DNA from: Corynebacterium kroppenstedtii | GTDB taxonomy: Bacteria > Actinomycetota > Actinomycetes > Mycobacteriales > Mycobacteriaceae | Length of the DNA stretch: 49,658 nucleotides | Direction: 5' to 3' | NCBI RefSeq assembly: GCF_003243515.1 | Contig: NZ_QFRA01000011.1 | Coordinates: forward strand, 1-49,658 | Shown: positions 34,409-42,304 of the stretch, one piece after another | How the letters are laid out: every line of letters begins with the position of its first letter | How positions within the stretch are numbered: position 1 is the stretch's first letter | Notes under the pieces: model-generated | The model's database searches: none | Seen by the model: the letters and a program-made list of their open reading frames with translations, nothing else | Told to the model about the DNA's origin: nothing | Made by a program: the position numbers and the translations under genes

Positions 34409-35445
34409 TGCGCGTTGTTTTTGCAGGAACCCCGACGCCAGCAGCGACTGCTTTACAAGCACTGCTTGATTCACATCACGACGTTGTTGCCGTTTTAACG
34501 CGTCCCGACGCGCCTCGTGGCCGTGGTCGTCGGCTCTATCCCAGCCCAGTTGCTGAACTCGCCGAAGCGCACGACATCCCTGTCATCAAAACCTCTACGT
34601 TAAAGGACGAGTCGGTCGTTGATTCCCTCGCGGAATACAAGCCGGACTGCATCCCCGTCGTCGCTTATGGTGCTTTAGTGCCCTCAAACGTACTTACGTT
34701 ACCTCGGTGGGGCTGGGTCAACCTGCACTTTTCATTGTTGCCTCGTTGGCGAGGTGCAGCTCCGGTGCAGCGCGCCATTGAAGCAGGGGACAAGGAAACG
34801 GGTGTGACCGTCTTCCGCATTGAGGAAGGGCTGGACACGGGCGACATATTTGCCTCTGTGCCCGCCGATATCGCCGACGATGACACTGCCGGTTCACTCA
34901 TGGAACGGCTGACCGATCAGGGTGCCCAGGTTCTCGTCGATACCCTGGACACTATTGAGAATGGAACGGCAACACCGACACCGCAAAGTGACGACGGTGC
35001 GACCTATGCCAAGAAGATTTCCACTGAGGACACGCGCATCGACTGGAATAAGCCCGCATCAACGGTCGACCAGTCAATCCGTGCGGTCACGCCTGATCCC
35101 GGAGCATGGACGCTACTTGAGGACGACCGAATCCGCGTCGGAGCTGTACGGCCTATTTTTGTTCCACGGGACCCTATCGAAAAATCGCTGTCATTAGCGC
35201 CTGGAGAGATTGCGTGGAAAAAGAACCGCGTGTGGGTGGGAACCGCGGATTATCCCGTGCAACTCGGCTCTGTTCAAGTTCCGGGCAAGAAGATGATGGA
35301 GGCCGGAGCGTGGGTGAGAGGCGCGCACCTCACCAATGGCCTCGACAACGATAAGTCGGCGCACAATAAGTCGGCTCAGAATAATCCAGCAGAACGAGAT
35401 GAATCGTACGACGACACACCGCATGAAGGGACGCGTTTTCAATGA
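34408..35445 (+). CDS. fmt: Methionyl-tRNA formyltransferase
   Basis: Transfers a formyl group from 10-formyl-tetrahydrofolate to initiator Met-tRNA. The 345-residue protein has VVAVLTRPDAPRGRGRRLYPSPVAE, the catalytic NLHFSLLPRWRGAAPVQRAI (Asn, His) and TGVTVFRIEEGLDTGDIFA, then the C-terminal tRNA-binding domain. A polar tail of about 35 residues (NDKSAHNKSAQNNPAERDES), with an internal small repeat, exceeds the usual length. The stop overlaps rsmB (ATGA). Confidence 0.96.
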   Translation: MRVVFAGTPTPAATALQALLDSHHDVVAVLTRPDAPRGRGRRLYPSPVAELAEAHDIPVIKTSTLKDESVVDSLAEYKPDCIPVVAYGALVPSNVLTLPRWGWVNLHFSLLPRWRGAAPVQRAIEAGDKETGVTVFRIEEGLDTGDIFASVPADIADDDTAGSLMERLTDQGAQVLVDTLDTIENGTATPTPQSDDGATYAKKISTEDTRIDWNKPASTVDQSIRAVTPDPGAWTLLEDDRIRVGAVRPIFVPRDPIEKSLSLAPGEIAWKKNRVWVGTADYPVQLGSVQVPGKKMMEAGAWVRGAHLTNGLDNDKSAHNKSAQNNPAERDESYDDTPHEGTRFQ

Positions 35446-37016
35446 GTGGAGGATTTCGTTCGCGCAGTGAATCAGCGCGTCACCTCAAGTCTGATGCCAA
35501 GGGGGCGAAGCAGACACCGTCGGATAGGGGAGCGTCGCACTCGGGTAGAAAAGCGCCACAGCAACGGCGAAACCGCCAGCGCAATGACAATAACAAGCGC
35601 CACCAGAATCAACGTGCTTCGTCAGGTGGGAATAAACCGAATAGAAAACCTGCGCGTGAGCATCATCGCGATGTACCACGCTATGTGGCGTGGCAAGCGC
35701 TCTTCCGTGTAGACACCGAAAACGCTTTCGGCAACATTATTCTTCCGTCGCTGATGAAGGAATACGGCCTGTCGGGCCGGGATGCGGCATTCACTACCGA
35801 GTTGGGTTACGGGTCACTGCGAGCCCGAGGACTTGTGGATGCAGTGATCGGTGAGTGTTCGAGCCGCCCCCTTGAGGCCATCGATCCCGCTGTGATTGCC
35901 GTGCTCCGCCTGGGCACGTACCAGCTTTTGCGTATGCGCGTCGGCAACCACGCCGCGATCAATACGTCGGTGGATTTATGCCAAGAGGTCGATAAACCGA
36001 AAGCCAAGAGATTCGTTAACGCTGTTCTCCACTCCGTCGCGCAGCGAACAGAATCAGAATGGATAGATCACCTCACTAAGAATGCGGATCCGTTTGAACG
36101 CATGGCGTTGGCAACAGCTCATCCCGAGTGGATCGTCAAAGTGTTCCGCGATTCGCTGGGTGACTACGCCATTTCCGAATTATCGGACGCGTTAATTGCC
36201 GACGATGCACGGCCGCGTGTGCATCTCGTCGCCCGCCCAGGCGAGATCACTGCGGAAGAGTTGGCGCTCGTCACCGGTGGTGAGCAGGCATCGTATTCGC
36301 CCTATGGCGTGGTTCTCGAGGAGGGCGATCCGGGCGCTATTCCCGCTGTCCGCGAAGGTATGGCTGCGGTGCAGGATGAAGGATCGCAACTCATCGCTCG
36401 CGCCGCCGCCGAAGCACCTCTTGAGGGAGATGAGACAGGGCAGTGGCTGGACCTTTGCGCAGGTCCGGGTGGGAAAACCGCATTGATGGCGTGTCTTGCG
36501 CGCATTGATGGTGCCCATATCGATGCCGTCGAGCCTGTTCCTCACCGGGCGCGGTTGGTCGAAAAAACAGCGTCCGGTCTTCCGGTGACAGTCTATACGG
36601 TCGATGGGCGACAGTCGGGCCTCGAGGCGCATTATGATCGCACGCTGGTCGATGCTCCATGTACAGGTCTCGGGGCGCTCCGACGTCGGCCCGAAGCACG
36701 CTGGAGAAAGTCCCCGGATGACGTCCCCGGGCTCGTTAGGTTGCAACGAGAGCTGCTGGCGGCGGGGGCTGAACTCACTCGCCCCGGTGGAATAGTGGTG
36801 TACTCAACGTGCTCGCCCCACCTCGAAGAGACCGTCGAGATTGTCGACTGGGCAGAAAAGAATTGCCCACTTCAGCCTTTGGATACCGTCGACTATATGT
36901 GTGGAATGCACCACTGCCGGGCTGGCGAGAACGCTGTCCAAATGTGGCCACACCGTCACGGAACGGACGCGATGTTCGTTCAAATTTTCCGCCGGAGCGC
37001 GACTCCAGAGCGGTAA
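35442..37016 (+). CDS. rsmB: 16S rRNA (cytosine-5) methyltransferase RsmB/Sun family
   Basis: Methylates a cytosine of 16S rRNA (C967 in E. coli) with S-adenosylmethionine. The 524-residue protein begins with about 80 low-complexity basic residues (QRRNRQRNDNNKRHQNQRAS), likely RNA-contacting. A NusB-like domain follows (RYVAWQALFRVDTENAFG to about 230), then the methyltransferase. The latter has the SAM site WLDLCAGPGGKTALMA, the catalytic motifs VDAPCTGLGALRRRPEARWR and VVYSTCSPHLEETVEIV (two Cys). It overlaps fmt by 4 bp. Confidence 0.95.
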   Translation: MSGGFRSRSESARHLKSDAKGAKQTPSDRGASHSGRKAPQQRRNRQRNDNNKRHQNQRASSGGNKPNRKPAREHHRDVPRYVAWQALFRVDTENAFGNIILPSLMKEYGLSGRDAAFTTELGYGSLRARGLVDAVIGECSSRPLEAIDPAVIAVLRLGTYQLLRMRVGNHAAINTSVDLCQEVDKPKAKRFVNAVLHSVAQRTESEWIDHLTKNADPFERMALATAHPEWIVKVFRDSLGDYAISELSDALIADDARPRVHLVARPGEITAEELALVTGGEQASYSPYGVVLEEGDPGAIPAVREGMAAVQDEGSQLIARAAAEAPLEGDETGQWLDLCAGPGGKTALMACLARIDGAHIDAVEPVPHRARLVEKTASGLPVTVYTVDGRQSGLEAHYDRTLVDAPCTGLGALRRRPEARWRKSPDDVPGLVRLQRELLAAGAELTRPGGIVVYSTCSPHLEETVEIVDWAEKNCPLQPLDTVDYMCGMHHCRAGENAVQMWPHRHGTDAMFVQIFRRSATPER

Positions 37017-37025
37017 CATGTTGCC

Positions 37026-37805
37026 ATGACATCACGACTGGAACCATCCGTCGGGGTATCCGCACAGGTCGCCCCACTTATCGCCCCATCGATCCTTTCA
37101 GCAGACTTTGCCCACCTCGGGAGGGACATTGACGCGGTTTCTCACGCTGACTGGATTCATGTGGATGTGATGGATGGTCATTTCGTGCCGAATCTCAGTT
37201 TCGGATTGCCCATTGCGCAAGCAGTTGCGCGGGAAACTCAACTCCCTCTGGATTGCCATCTGATGATTGACGATCCCGAACGATGGGCTCCCGATTACGC
37301 CGATTTCTATTCCGTCACTTTCCACGCCGAAGCGGTCGATGATATCGACGCGGCTATCGCGTTGGCACGAACATTGCGGGCGGCAGGTACTCGCGCCGGG
37401 ATCAGCATTAAGCCGAAAACACCAGTTGACGAGGTTCTCGCGCACCTCGAGGAGTTCGACATGGTGTTGGTCATGTCGGTGGAGCCCGGGTTCGGCGGCC
37501 AAAAATTTATGCCCGAGGTTCTCACCAAAGTACGCGCTCTGCGCCAACGTGCCGATCAGATATGGGGGAAGGAAACAGACGACGATAGTGCGGACGGACG
37601 CTGTCTCATCGAAATAGACGGTGGAATTTCCGCCGACACTATCGCTAGCGCCGCCGAAGCCGGTGTTGATGTTTTCGTCGCTGGATCTGCGGTGTATAAA
37701 GCCGATTCCCCCAACACTGCCATTGATGAACTTCGCGAAAATGCGCGGGCGGGATATTCGCCGGCGGACCGCGGAAGTCAGCACCTCGCGGGGCATCAAA
37801 GGTAA
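37026..37805 (+). CDS. rpe: Ribulose-phosphate 3-epimerase
   Basis: Interconverts ribulose 5-phosphate and xylulose 5-phosphate; ribulose 5-phosphate is also a riboflavin precursor, which suits its place before the rib genes. The 259-residue TIM barrel has IAPSILSADFAHLGRDI, WIHVDVMDGHFVPNLSFG (metal His, Asp), LDCHLMIDDPERW, MSVEPGFGGQKFMPE and IEIDGGISADTI. It has an N-terminal extension of about 15 residues and a C-terminal tail of about 25; an alternative start is possible. The stop shares a base with the ribD start. Confidence 0.95.
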   Translation: MTSRLEPSVGVSAQVAPLIAPSILSADFAHLGRDIDAVSHADWIHVDVMDGHFVPNLSFGLPIAQAVARETQLPLDCHLMIDDPERWAPDYADFYSVTFHAEAVDDIDAAIALARTLRAAGTRAGISIKPKTPVDEVLAHLEEFDMVLVMSVEPGFGGQKFMPEVLTKVRALRQRADQIWGKETDDDSADGRCLIEIDGGISADTIASAAEAGVDVFVAGSAVYKADSPNTAIDELRENARAGYSPADRGSQHLAGHQR

Positions 37806-38878
37806 TGCACGAGTCGACGCCATCCCGCGGTGAGATGATCGGCCGGCATCCGGTGAGCGCTATCGAGCACGCCATGGATCGGGCTGCCGAGCTCGGGCGG
37901 GAAGCCAAGGGGACCACCAGCCCAAATCCGCCGGTAGGAGCTGTCATTATTGATGCTGACGGGCGAATTGTTGGCCAAGGACATACACAACCGGCGGGCG
38001 GTCCGCACGCGGAAGTCATGGCGGTTTGCGATGCTGGCGATGCGACAGCCGGCGCTACGGCCGTCGTCACCCTGGAACCGTGTGCTCACACCGGCCGGAC
38101 TGGACCCTGTACGGATGTGCTCCTTTCTGCGGGGATATCCACCGTCGTGTATGCAGTGCCAGACCCGAACCCGATCGCTCATGGCGGGCATGAGGTATTA
38201 GCCGATGCGGGTCTCACTGTCATTGGTGGCTTTCGTGCTGATGAGGTGCGTCTTGGCGCGCTGCGTTCCTGGCTGCATCGGGTTGATACTGGCCGGGCAA
38301 TGGTCACTCTGAAAGTTGCTGCCACCTTGGATGGCCGAGTTGCCGCGCCTGATGGAACATCACAATGGATCACCTCTGCTGAGGCTCGTAACTATGTCCA
38401 TCGCGACCGGGCTACCCGCGATGCGCTGATCGTCGGAACGGGGACTGTAATAGCCGATAACCCGCGCTTGACGGCTCGCAAACCGGACGGGACTCTCTAT
38501 GCACATCAGCCCGATCACGTGATTGTTGGCTCCCGCTCGATTGCGAAGGAAGCGAAGATTTTCGCGCACGCACGGTCGCAGCGCTTTGATACCCACAATC
38601 TATCCCACGTCATTCAGGAGCTAACCCAGCAGGGATACGTCGATCTTCTCATTGAGGGCGGGCCGACGTTGGCTTCCGCTGCACTCGAGCAGGGGGTTGT
38701 TGACCACATTCACTGGTATGTTGCGCCGAGCATTCTTGGTTCCGGGCTGCCCGCGATACACATTCCTCACGTATCAACCCTCACCGACAGACGTGACTTC
38801 ACCATCGAACGCATCACGCAGCTCGGTCCTGATCTCCTCATTGACACTCACCGGCAGGCTAAGGCGTCGCCACAGTGA
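37805..38878 (+). CDS. ribD: Bifunctional riboflavin deaminase/reductase RibD
   Basis: Deaminates and then reduces the pyrimidine intermediate of riboflavin synthesis. The N-terminal cytidine-deaminase-like domain (about 1-150) has TSPNPPVGAVI and the zinc site GGPHAEVMAV plus VTLEPCAHTGRTGPCTDVLL (His, two Cys). The C-terminal reductase domain has VTLKVAATLDGRVAAPDGTSQWITS and LLIEGGPTLASAAL. It is 357 residues and overlaps the rpe stop by one base. I see no FMN riboswitch ahead of it. Confidence 0.96.
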   Translation: MHESTPSRGEMIGRHPVSAIEHAMDRAAELGREAKGTTSPNPPVGAVIIDADGRIVGQGHTQPAGGPHAEVMAVCDAGDATAGATAVVTLEPCAHTGRTGPCTDVLLSAGISTVVYAVPDPNPIAHGGHEVLADAGLTVIGGFRADEVRLGALRSWLHRVDTGRAMVTLKVAATLDGRVAAPDGTSQWITSAEARNYVHRDRATRDALIVGTGTVIADNPRLTARKPDGTLYAHQPDHVIVGSRSIAKEAKIFAHARSQRFDTHNLSHVIQELTQQGYVDLLIEGGPTLASAALEQGVVDHIHWYVAPSILGSGLPAIHIPHVSTLTDRRDFTIERITQLGPDLLIDTHRQAKASPQ

Positions 38879-38965
38879 ATGAACAGAGTGAATGACCGGC
38901 AGGCGGAATCACCCTGAGCATTATCGGAATGCTTAAGCACCGAAACACAGACACAGAAAGATAGA

Positions 38966-39682
38966 ATGGCAATCGTGTTTACTGGCATCGTTGAAGCTCT
39001 CGGAACAGTCGTCGCTATTGATCGGGGAGCGGAATCGCCCTCAGATCAGGCTGAGGCATCGTCGTCGAACAAAGAACGAAATACCCCCGATTTCATCAGG
39101 ATTACTGTTGACGCACCTGGAGTCACCGATACCCTCTCCAAGGGCGATTCGCTCGCAGTCAACGGTGTGTGCTTGACTGACGCTGGTCATGAGGGAACAG
39201 CGGTGATCATGGACGTCATGGGCGAAACTCTTAATCGCACAACGTTGGGCGATATTCACCCCGGTGACCAGGTCAACCTTGAACGGGCAGTCCAACCATC
39301 ACAGCGTCTCGGGGGACATATAGTTCAAGGCCACGTCGATGGAACAGCCCGGTTACTCTCACGAGATCCTCACGATAAATGGGAGGTCTTCCGCTTTAGT
39401 CTTCCGTCGAATCTAGCTCGATATGTTGTTGAAAAGGGATCGATAGCGGTTAGTGGGACATCGCTCACCGTCTCCGCAGTAGCACCTCCCGATACTGCCG
39501 ACCCGTGGTTTGAGGTCTCATTAATCCCCACCACCATGCGGGACACGATCCTCGGCTCGCTCGCAGTGGATGCCCCGGTCAATATCGAGGTCGATATTGT
39601 CGCCAAATACATTGAACGCAATGCCAATGTCAGTGGTTATCTCCACGCGGTGACCGACCCAACAGCTCAGCAGTCGAAATAA
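38966..39682 (+). CDS. ribE: Riboflavin synthase alpha subunit
   Basis: Dismutates two 6,7-dimethyl-8-ribityllumazine molecules to riboflavin. The 238-residue protein has two tandem lumazine-binding domains: FTGIVEALGTVVAID with GDSLAVNGVCLT in the first, and RLGGHIVQGHVDGTARLLS with SIAVSGTSLTVSAV in the second. A polar insertion of about 20 residues (SPSDQAEASSSNKERN) lies in the first domain. The usual N-terminus MFTGIVE suggests that a GTG three codons later may be the real start. TAGAAT at 38962-38967 would place transcription start at that GTG, i.e. a leaderless mRNA. Confidence 0.95.
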   Translation: MAIVFTGIVEALGTVVAIDRGAESPSDQAEASSSNKERNTPDFIRITVDAPGVTDTLSKGDSLAVNGVCLTDAGHEGTAVIMDVMGETLNRTTLGDIHPGDQVNLERAVQPSQRLGGHIVQGHVDGTARLLSRDPHDKWEVFRFSLPSNLARYVVEKGSIAVSGTSLTVSAVAPPDTADPWFEVSLIPTTMRDTILGSLAVDAPVNIEVDIVAKYIERNANVSGYLHAVTDPTAQQSK

Positions 39683-39707
39683 TAGAAGACGGAAACAAGA
39701 GAAGACG

Positions 39708-41093
39708 ATGGAACAGCACGCCGTGACTACACACCAGAACGACCTCGCAGAGCCCCAGAGTCACTCCCACGATCAACGCTCTGATCCTCAAAATTCACAT
39801 ACGTACCGCGGAAATATCCAGCTCAACACCATTGACGAGGCTATCCGCGACATTGCAGCAGGCAAGCCGGTGATCGTCGTCGATGACGAGGATCGTGAAA
39901 ACGAAGGCGATATGATCATCGCCGCCGATCGTATTACCGCGGCTTCGCTCGCGTTTATGGTGCGGTATTCGTCGGGGTATGTGTGCGTCGGCATGACTGA
40001 TGAGGACGCTGACCGGTGCGATCTCCCGCCCATGGTTACCCGAAACCAAGACAAGAAGAGCACGGCTTATACGGTCACTGTCGACGCGGCCGAAGGCGGA
40101 ACCACCGGCATTTCAGCCACCGATCGCGCACACACGATTCGGCTGCTCGCATCTCCTGATTCCGGTCCCGCGGATTTCACACGGCCTGGTCATGTGGTCC
40201 CTCTTCGAGCCCGGCCGGGAGGAGTCCTTGTTCGCGCCGGGCATACCGAGGCTGCCGTCGACCTTGCGCGGCTCGCTCACCTCAATCCAGCCGGTGCGCT
40301 CTGTGAGGTAGTGAGCGAAGAGGACCCCACCACCATGGCACGGGGACCCGAGCTACGTCGGTTTGCCGATGAACATTCGCTCACGATGATCTCCATCGAC
40401 CAGCTCATCGCTTACCGACGGAACACGGAACAACTTGTTGAGCGCGTCGTAGAAACCACACTTCCGACGCCGTATGGCCGTTTTACCGCCATAGGTTATA
40501 GAAACGCCATTGATGGACTCGAGCACGTAGCCCTCGTCGTCGGTGATCCCTCTGATAACGGTGGGGAAGATGTCCTCGTGAGAGTCCACTCCGAATGCCT
40601 CACCGGTGATGTTTTTGGATCGCGCCGGTGCGATTGCGGCGATCAGCTCCATCAAGCAATGGAAGAGGTGTACAAGGAGGGACGTGGCGTCGTCCTTTAT
40701 ATGCGTGGTCACGAGGGCCGGGGAATTGGTCTGCTGAACAAGCTGCAGGCCTATAAGCTGCAAGATGACGGTTACGACACTGTTGACGCCAATATTGAAC
40801 TGGGTAAGCCCGCTGATGCGCGTGAATACGGAACAGGTTCCGCCATACTCTCCGATCTCGGCGTCACATCCATGATTCTCTTGTCCAATAATCCGACGAA
40901 ACGAGCAGGGCTGAAGGGGCATGGCTTACGAATCAGCGGCCGTCGGAGTATCGAGGTCAATGTGTACCCCGAAAACCTCAACTATCTTCGCACTAAGCGC
41001 GACAAGATGGGCCACGATTTACCTAGTTTGAATGCCTGGGAGGCCGCTCATACGCCGGGGCACGCCGAACCGTCTGCCAAGCCGAACGAATAA
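39708..41093 (+). CDS. ribAB: Bifunctional DHBP synthase/GTP cyclohydrolase II
   Basis: Supplies both branches of riboflavin synthesis. The N-terminal 3,4-dihydroxy-2-butanone-4-phosphate synthase domain (about 35-240) has VVDDEDRENEGDMIIAADR, HVVPLRARPGGVLVRAGHTEAA and LCEVVSEEDPTTMAR. The C-terminal GTP cyclohydrolase II domain has VRVHSECLTGDVFGSRRCDCGDQLHQAM (zinc cysteines), MRGHEGRGIGL and LLSNNPTKRAGLKG. It has 461 residues with a polar 35-residue leader. It lies 25 bp after ribE, so co-transcription is likely. Confidence 0.97.
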   Translation: MEQHAVTTHQNDLAEPQSHSHDQRSDPQNSHTYRGNIQLNTIDEAIRDIAAGKPVIVVDDEDRENEGDMIIAADRITAASLAFMVRYSSGYVCVGMTDEDADRCDLPPMVTRNQDKKSTAYTVTVDAAEGGTTGISATDRAHTIRLLASPDSGPADFTRPGHVVPLRARPGGVLVRAGHTEAAVDLARLAHLNPAGALCEVVSEEDPTTMARGPELRRFADEHSLTMISIDQLIAYRRNTEQLVERVVETTLPTPYGRFTAIGYRNAIDGLEHVALVVGDPSDNGGEDVLVRVHSECLTGDVFGSRRCDCGDQLHQAMEEVYKEGRGVVLYMRGHEGRGIGLLNKLQAYKLQDDGYDTVDANIELGKPADAREYGTGSAILSDLGVTSMILLSNNPTKRAGLKGHGLRISGRRSIEVNVYPENLNYLRTKRDKMGHDLPSLNAWEAAHTPGHAEPSAKPNE

Positions 41094-41192
41094 AGTCGCA
41101 TCAGGTCTTATACACATCTCCATGTCGCGAACGCGGACAAAGCCCGCGTCAGCGCATGTCACTACCGCACATACCACCGAAAGGAACAATTC

Positions 41193-41672
41193 ATGAGTGG
41201 CGAGGGAAGCCCTACCATCACCATTGAACCCGGATCTGCGCAAGGACTTCGTGTCGCCGTCATCGTCTCGGAATGGAATCGAGGCATCACCGATGAATTA
41301 GCATCTCAGGCACTAGAAACGGGAGAGGAAGCCGGGGCAGAGGTCACCGTCATTCCGGTCGTTGGTGCACTCGAGATCCCCGCCGTCGTCAAGAAAGCCA
41401 CCCGAGCGTATGACGCGGTCGTTGCCCTGGGCTGTGTTATCCAAGGGGGAACGCCTCACTTTGACCATGTGTGTAACGCGGTGACATACGGATTGACGAA
41501 AATTGCCGTGGAGACAGAAACACCCGTCGGAAATGGCGTTCTTACCTGCAACACTCATGAACAAGCCGTCGACAGAGCTGGTGGGCCAACAGCGCATGAA
41601 AATAAAGGTGCTGAGGCCATGATCGCTGCCATTCATACTGCTCAAACACTGAAAAGCATGGCCGCGGATTAA
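41193..41672 (+). CDS. ribH: 6,7-Dimethyl-8-ribityllumazine synthase
   Basis: Condenses the RibA and RibB branch products into lumazine, the substrate of riboflavin synthase. The 159-residue protein has VIVSEWNRGITDEL, VTVIPVVGALEIPAVVKK (family VPGxxEIP, here VVGALEIP), VALGCVIQGGTPHFDHVCNAVTYGL with the catalytic His, and VGNGVLTCNTHEQAVDRAG. ATG start after AAAGGA. It follows ribAB by about 100 bp, completing ribD-ribE-ribAB-ribH. Confidence 0.96.
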   Translation: MSGEGSPTITIEPGSAQGLRVAVIVSEWNRGITDELASQALETGEEAGAEVTVIPVVGALEIPAVVKKATRAYDAVVALGCVIQGGTPHFDHVCNAVTYGLTKIAVETETPVGNGVLTCNTHEQAVDRAGGPTAHENKGAEAMIAAIHTAQTLKSMAAD

Positions 41673-41788
41673 AAGTGGATTAAAAGAGTAACCCCGCAGT
41701 GTTCTGACTACAGAGGCAGTATCCACGAACAGTATCCATGCCGAGCACTAATTCGGTAACAGTGAAGAAAAAAGGTAGGGTCGGAGCC

Positions 41789-42301
41789 GTGAGTAATGGT
41801 GTGAGCGAAACGAACATGTCTGAGGACTACCTCGCATATGACACGCCCACCACGAGCACCGCACCATGGGAACTCGTAGTGACGTCCACAAAATTAAAGC
41901 AGTGGACCTGGGCCGGCGTCGTTGTCATCATGGCCATTCACATCTTCATGGCCCTGGTCGTCCGTCTCGGTTACACAGGTGCGGCAGTGACCACTGTTGA
42001 TCAATGGTCTTTTATCGGGATCGGCATTATCTTTTCGGGAATATGGATGCTGGGGCTACGCCCGCGGGTCCGCGTCAATAAAGACGGCGTCGAAGTACGT
42101 AATTTCCTCAACCCTCAGTTTTATCCGTGGGAAATCGTGCACGGTTTAAGCTTTCCGAAAAACTCGCGCACGGCACGTCTAGAACTCCCTGATTTCGAGT
42201 TCGTGTCCATGTGGGCTTTCCAAGCTGCCGACGGCAACCGAGTTGTCGACGCCGTGAACAGTTTCCGCTTACTAGAAGACGCCTACCTTCCGGAGGACTA
42301 G
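41789..42301 (+). CDS. PH-domain (YdbT-like) small membrane protein
   Basis: About 170 residues with two transmembrane helices (WAGVVVIMAIHIFMALVV and WSFIGIGIIFSGIWMLGL) followed by a short bacterial PH-like domain (RPRVRVNKDGVEVRNF, FYPWEIVHGLSFP, ARLELPDFEFVSMWAFQ). Actinobacteria commonly have such a gene between ribH and uvrC; its function is unknown. The start is uncertain: this GTG follows GGTAGGG by eight bases, an ATG 17 codons earlier is in frame, and an ATG nine codons later (MSEDYLAYD) is also possible. Confidence 0.75.
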   Translation: MSNGVSETNMSEDYLAYDTPTTSTAPWELVVTSTKLKQWTWAGVVVIMAIHIFMALVVRLGYTGAAVTTVDQWSFIGIGIIFSGIWMLGLRPRVRVNKDGVEVRNFLNPQFYPWEIVHGLSFPKNSRTARLELPDFEFVSMWAFQAADGNRVVDAVNSFRLLEDAYLPED

Positions 42302-42304
42302 CCT

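Noticed and set aside
37706..37805. FMN riboswitch before ribD
   Set aside because: ribD starts inside the rpe stop, so there is no untranslated leader, and the gap before ribE (87 bp) is too short and shows no RFN-type conserved sequence.
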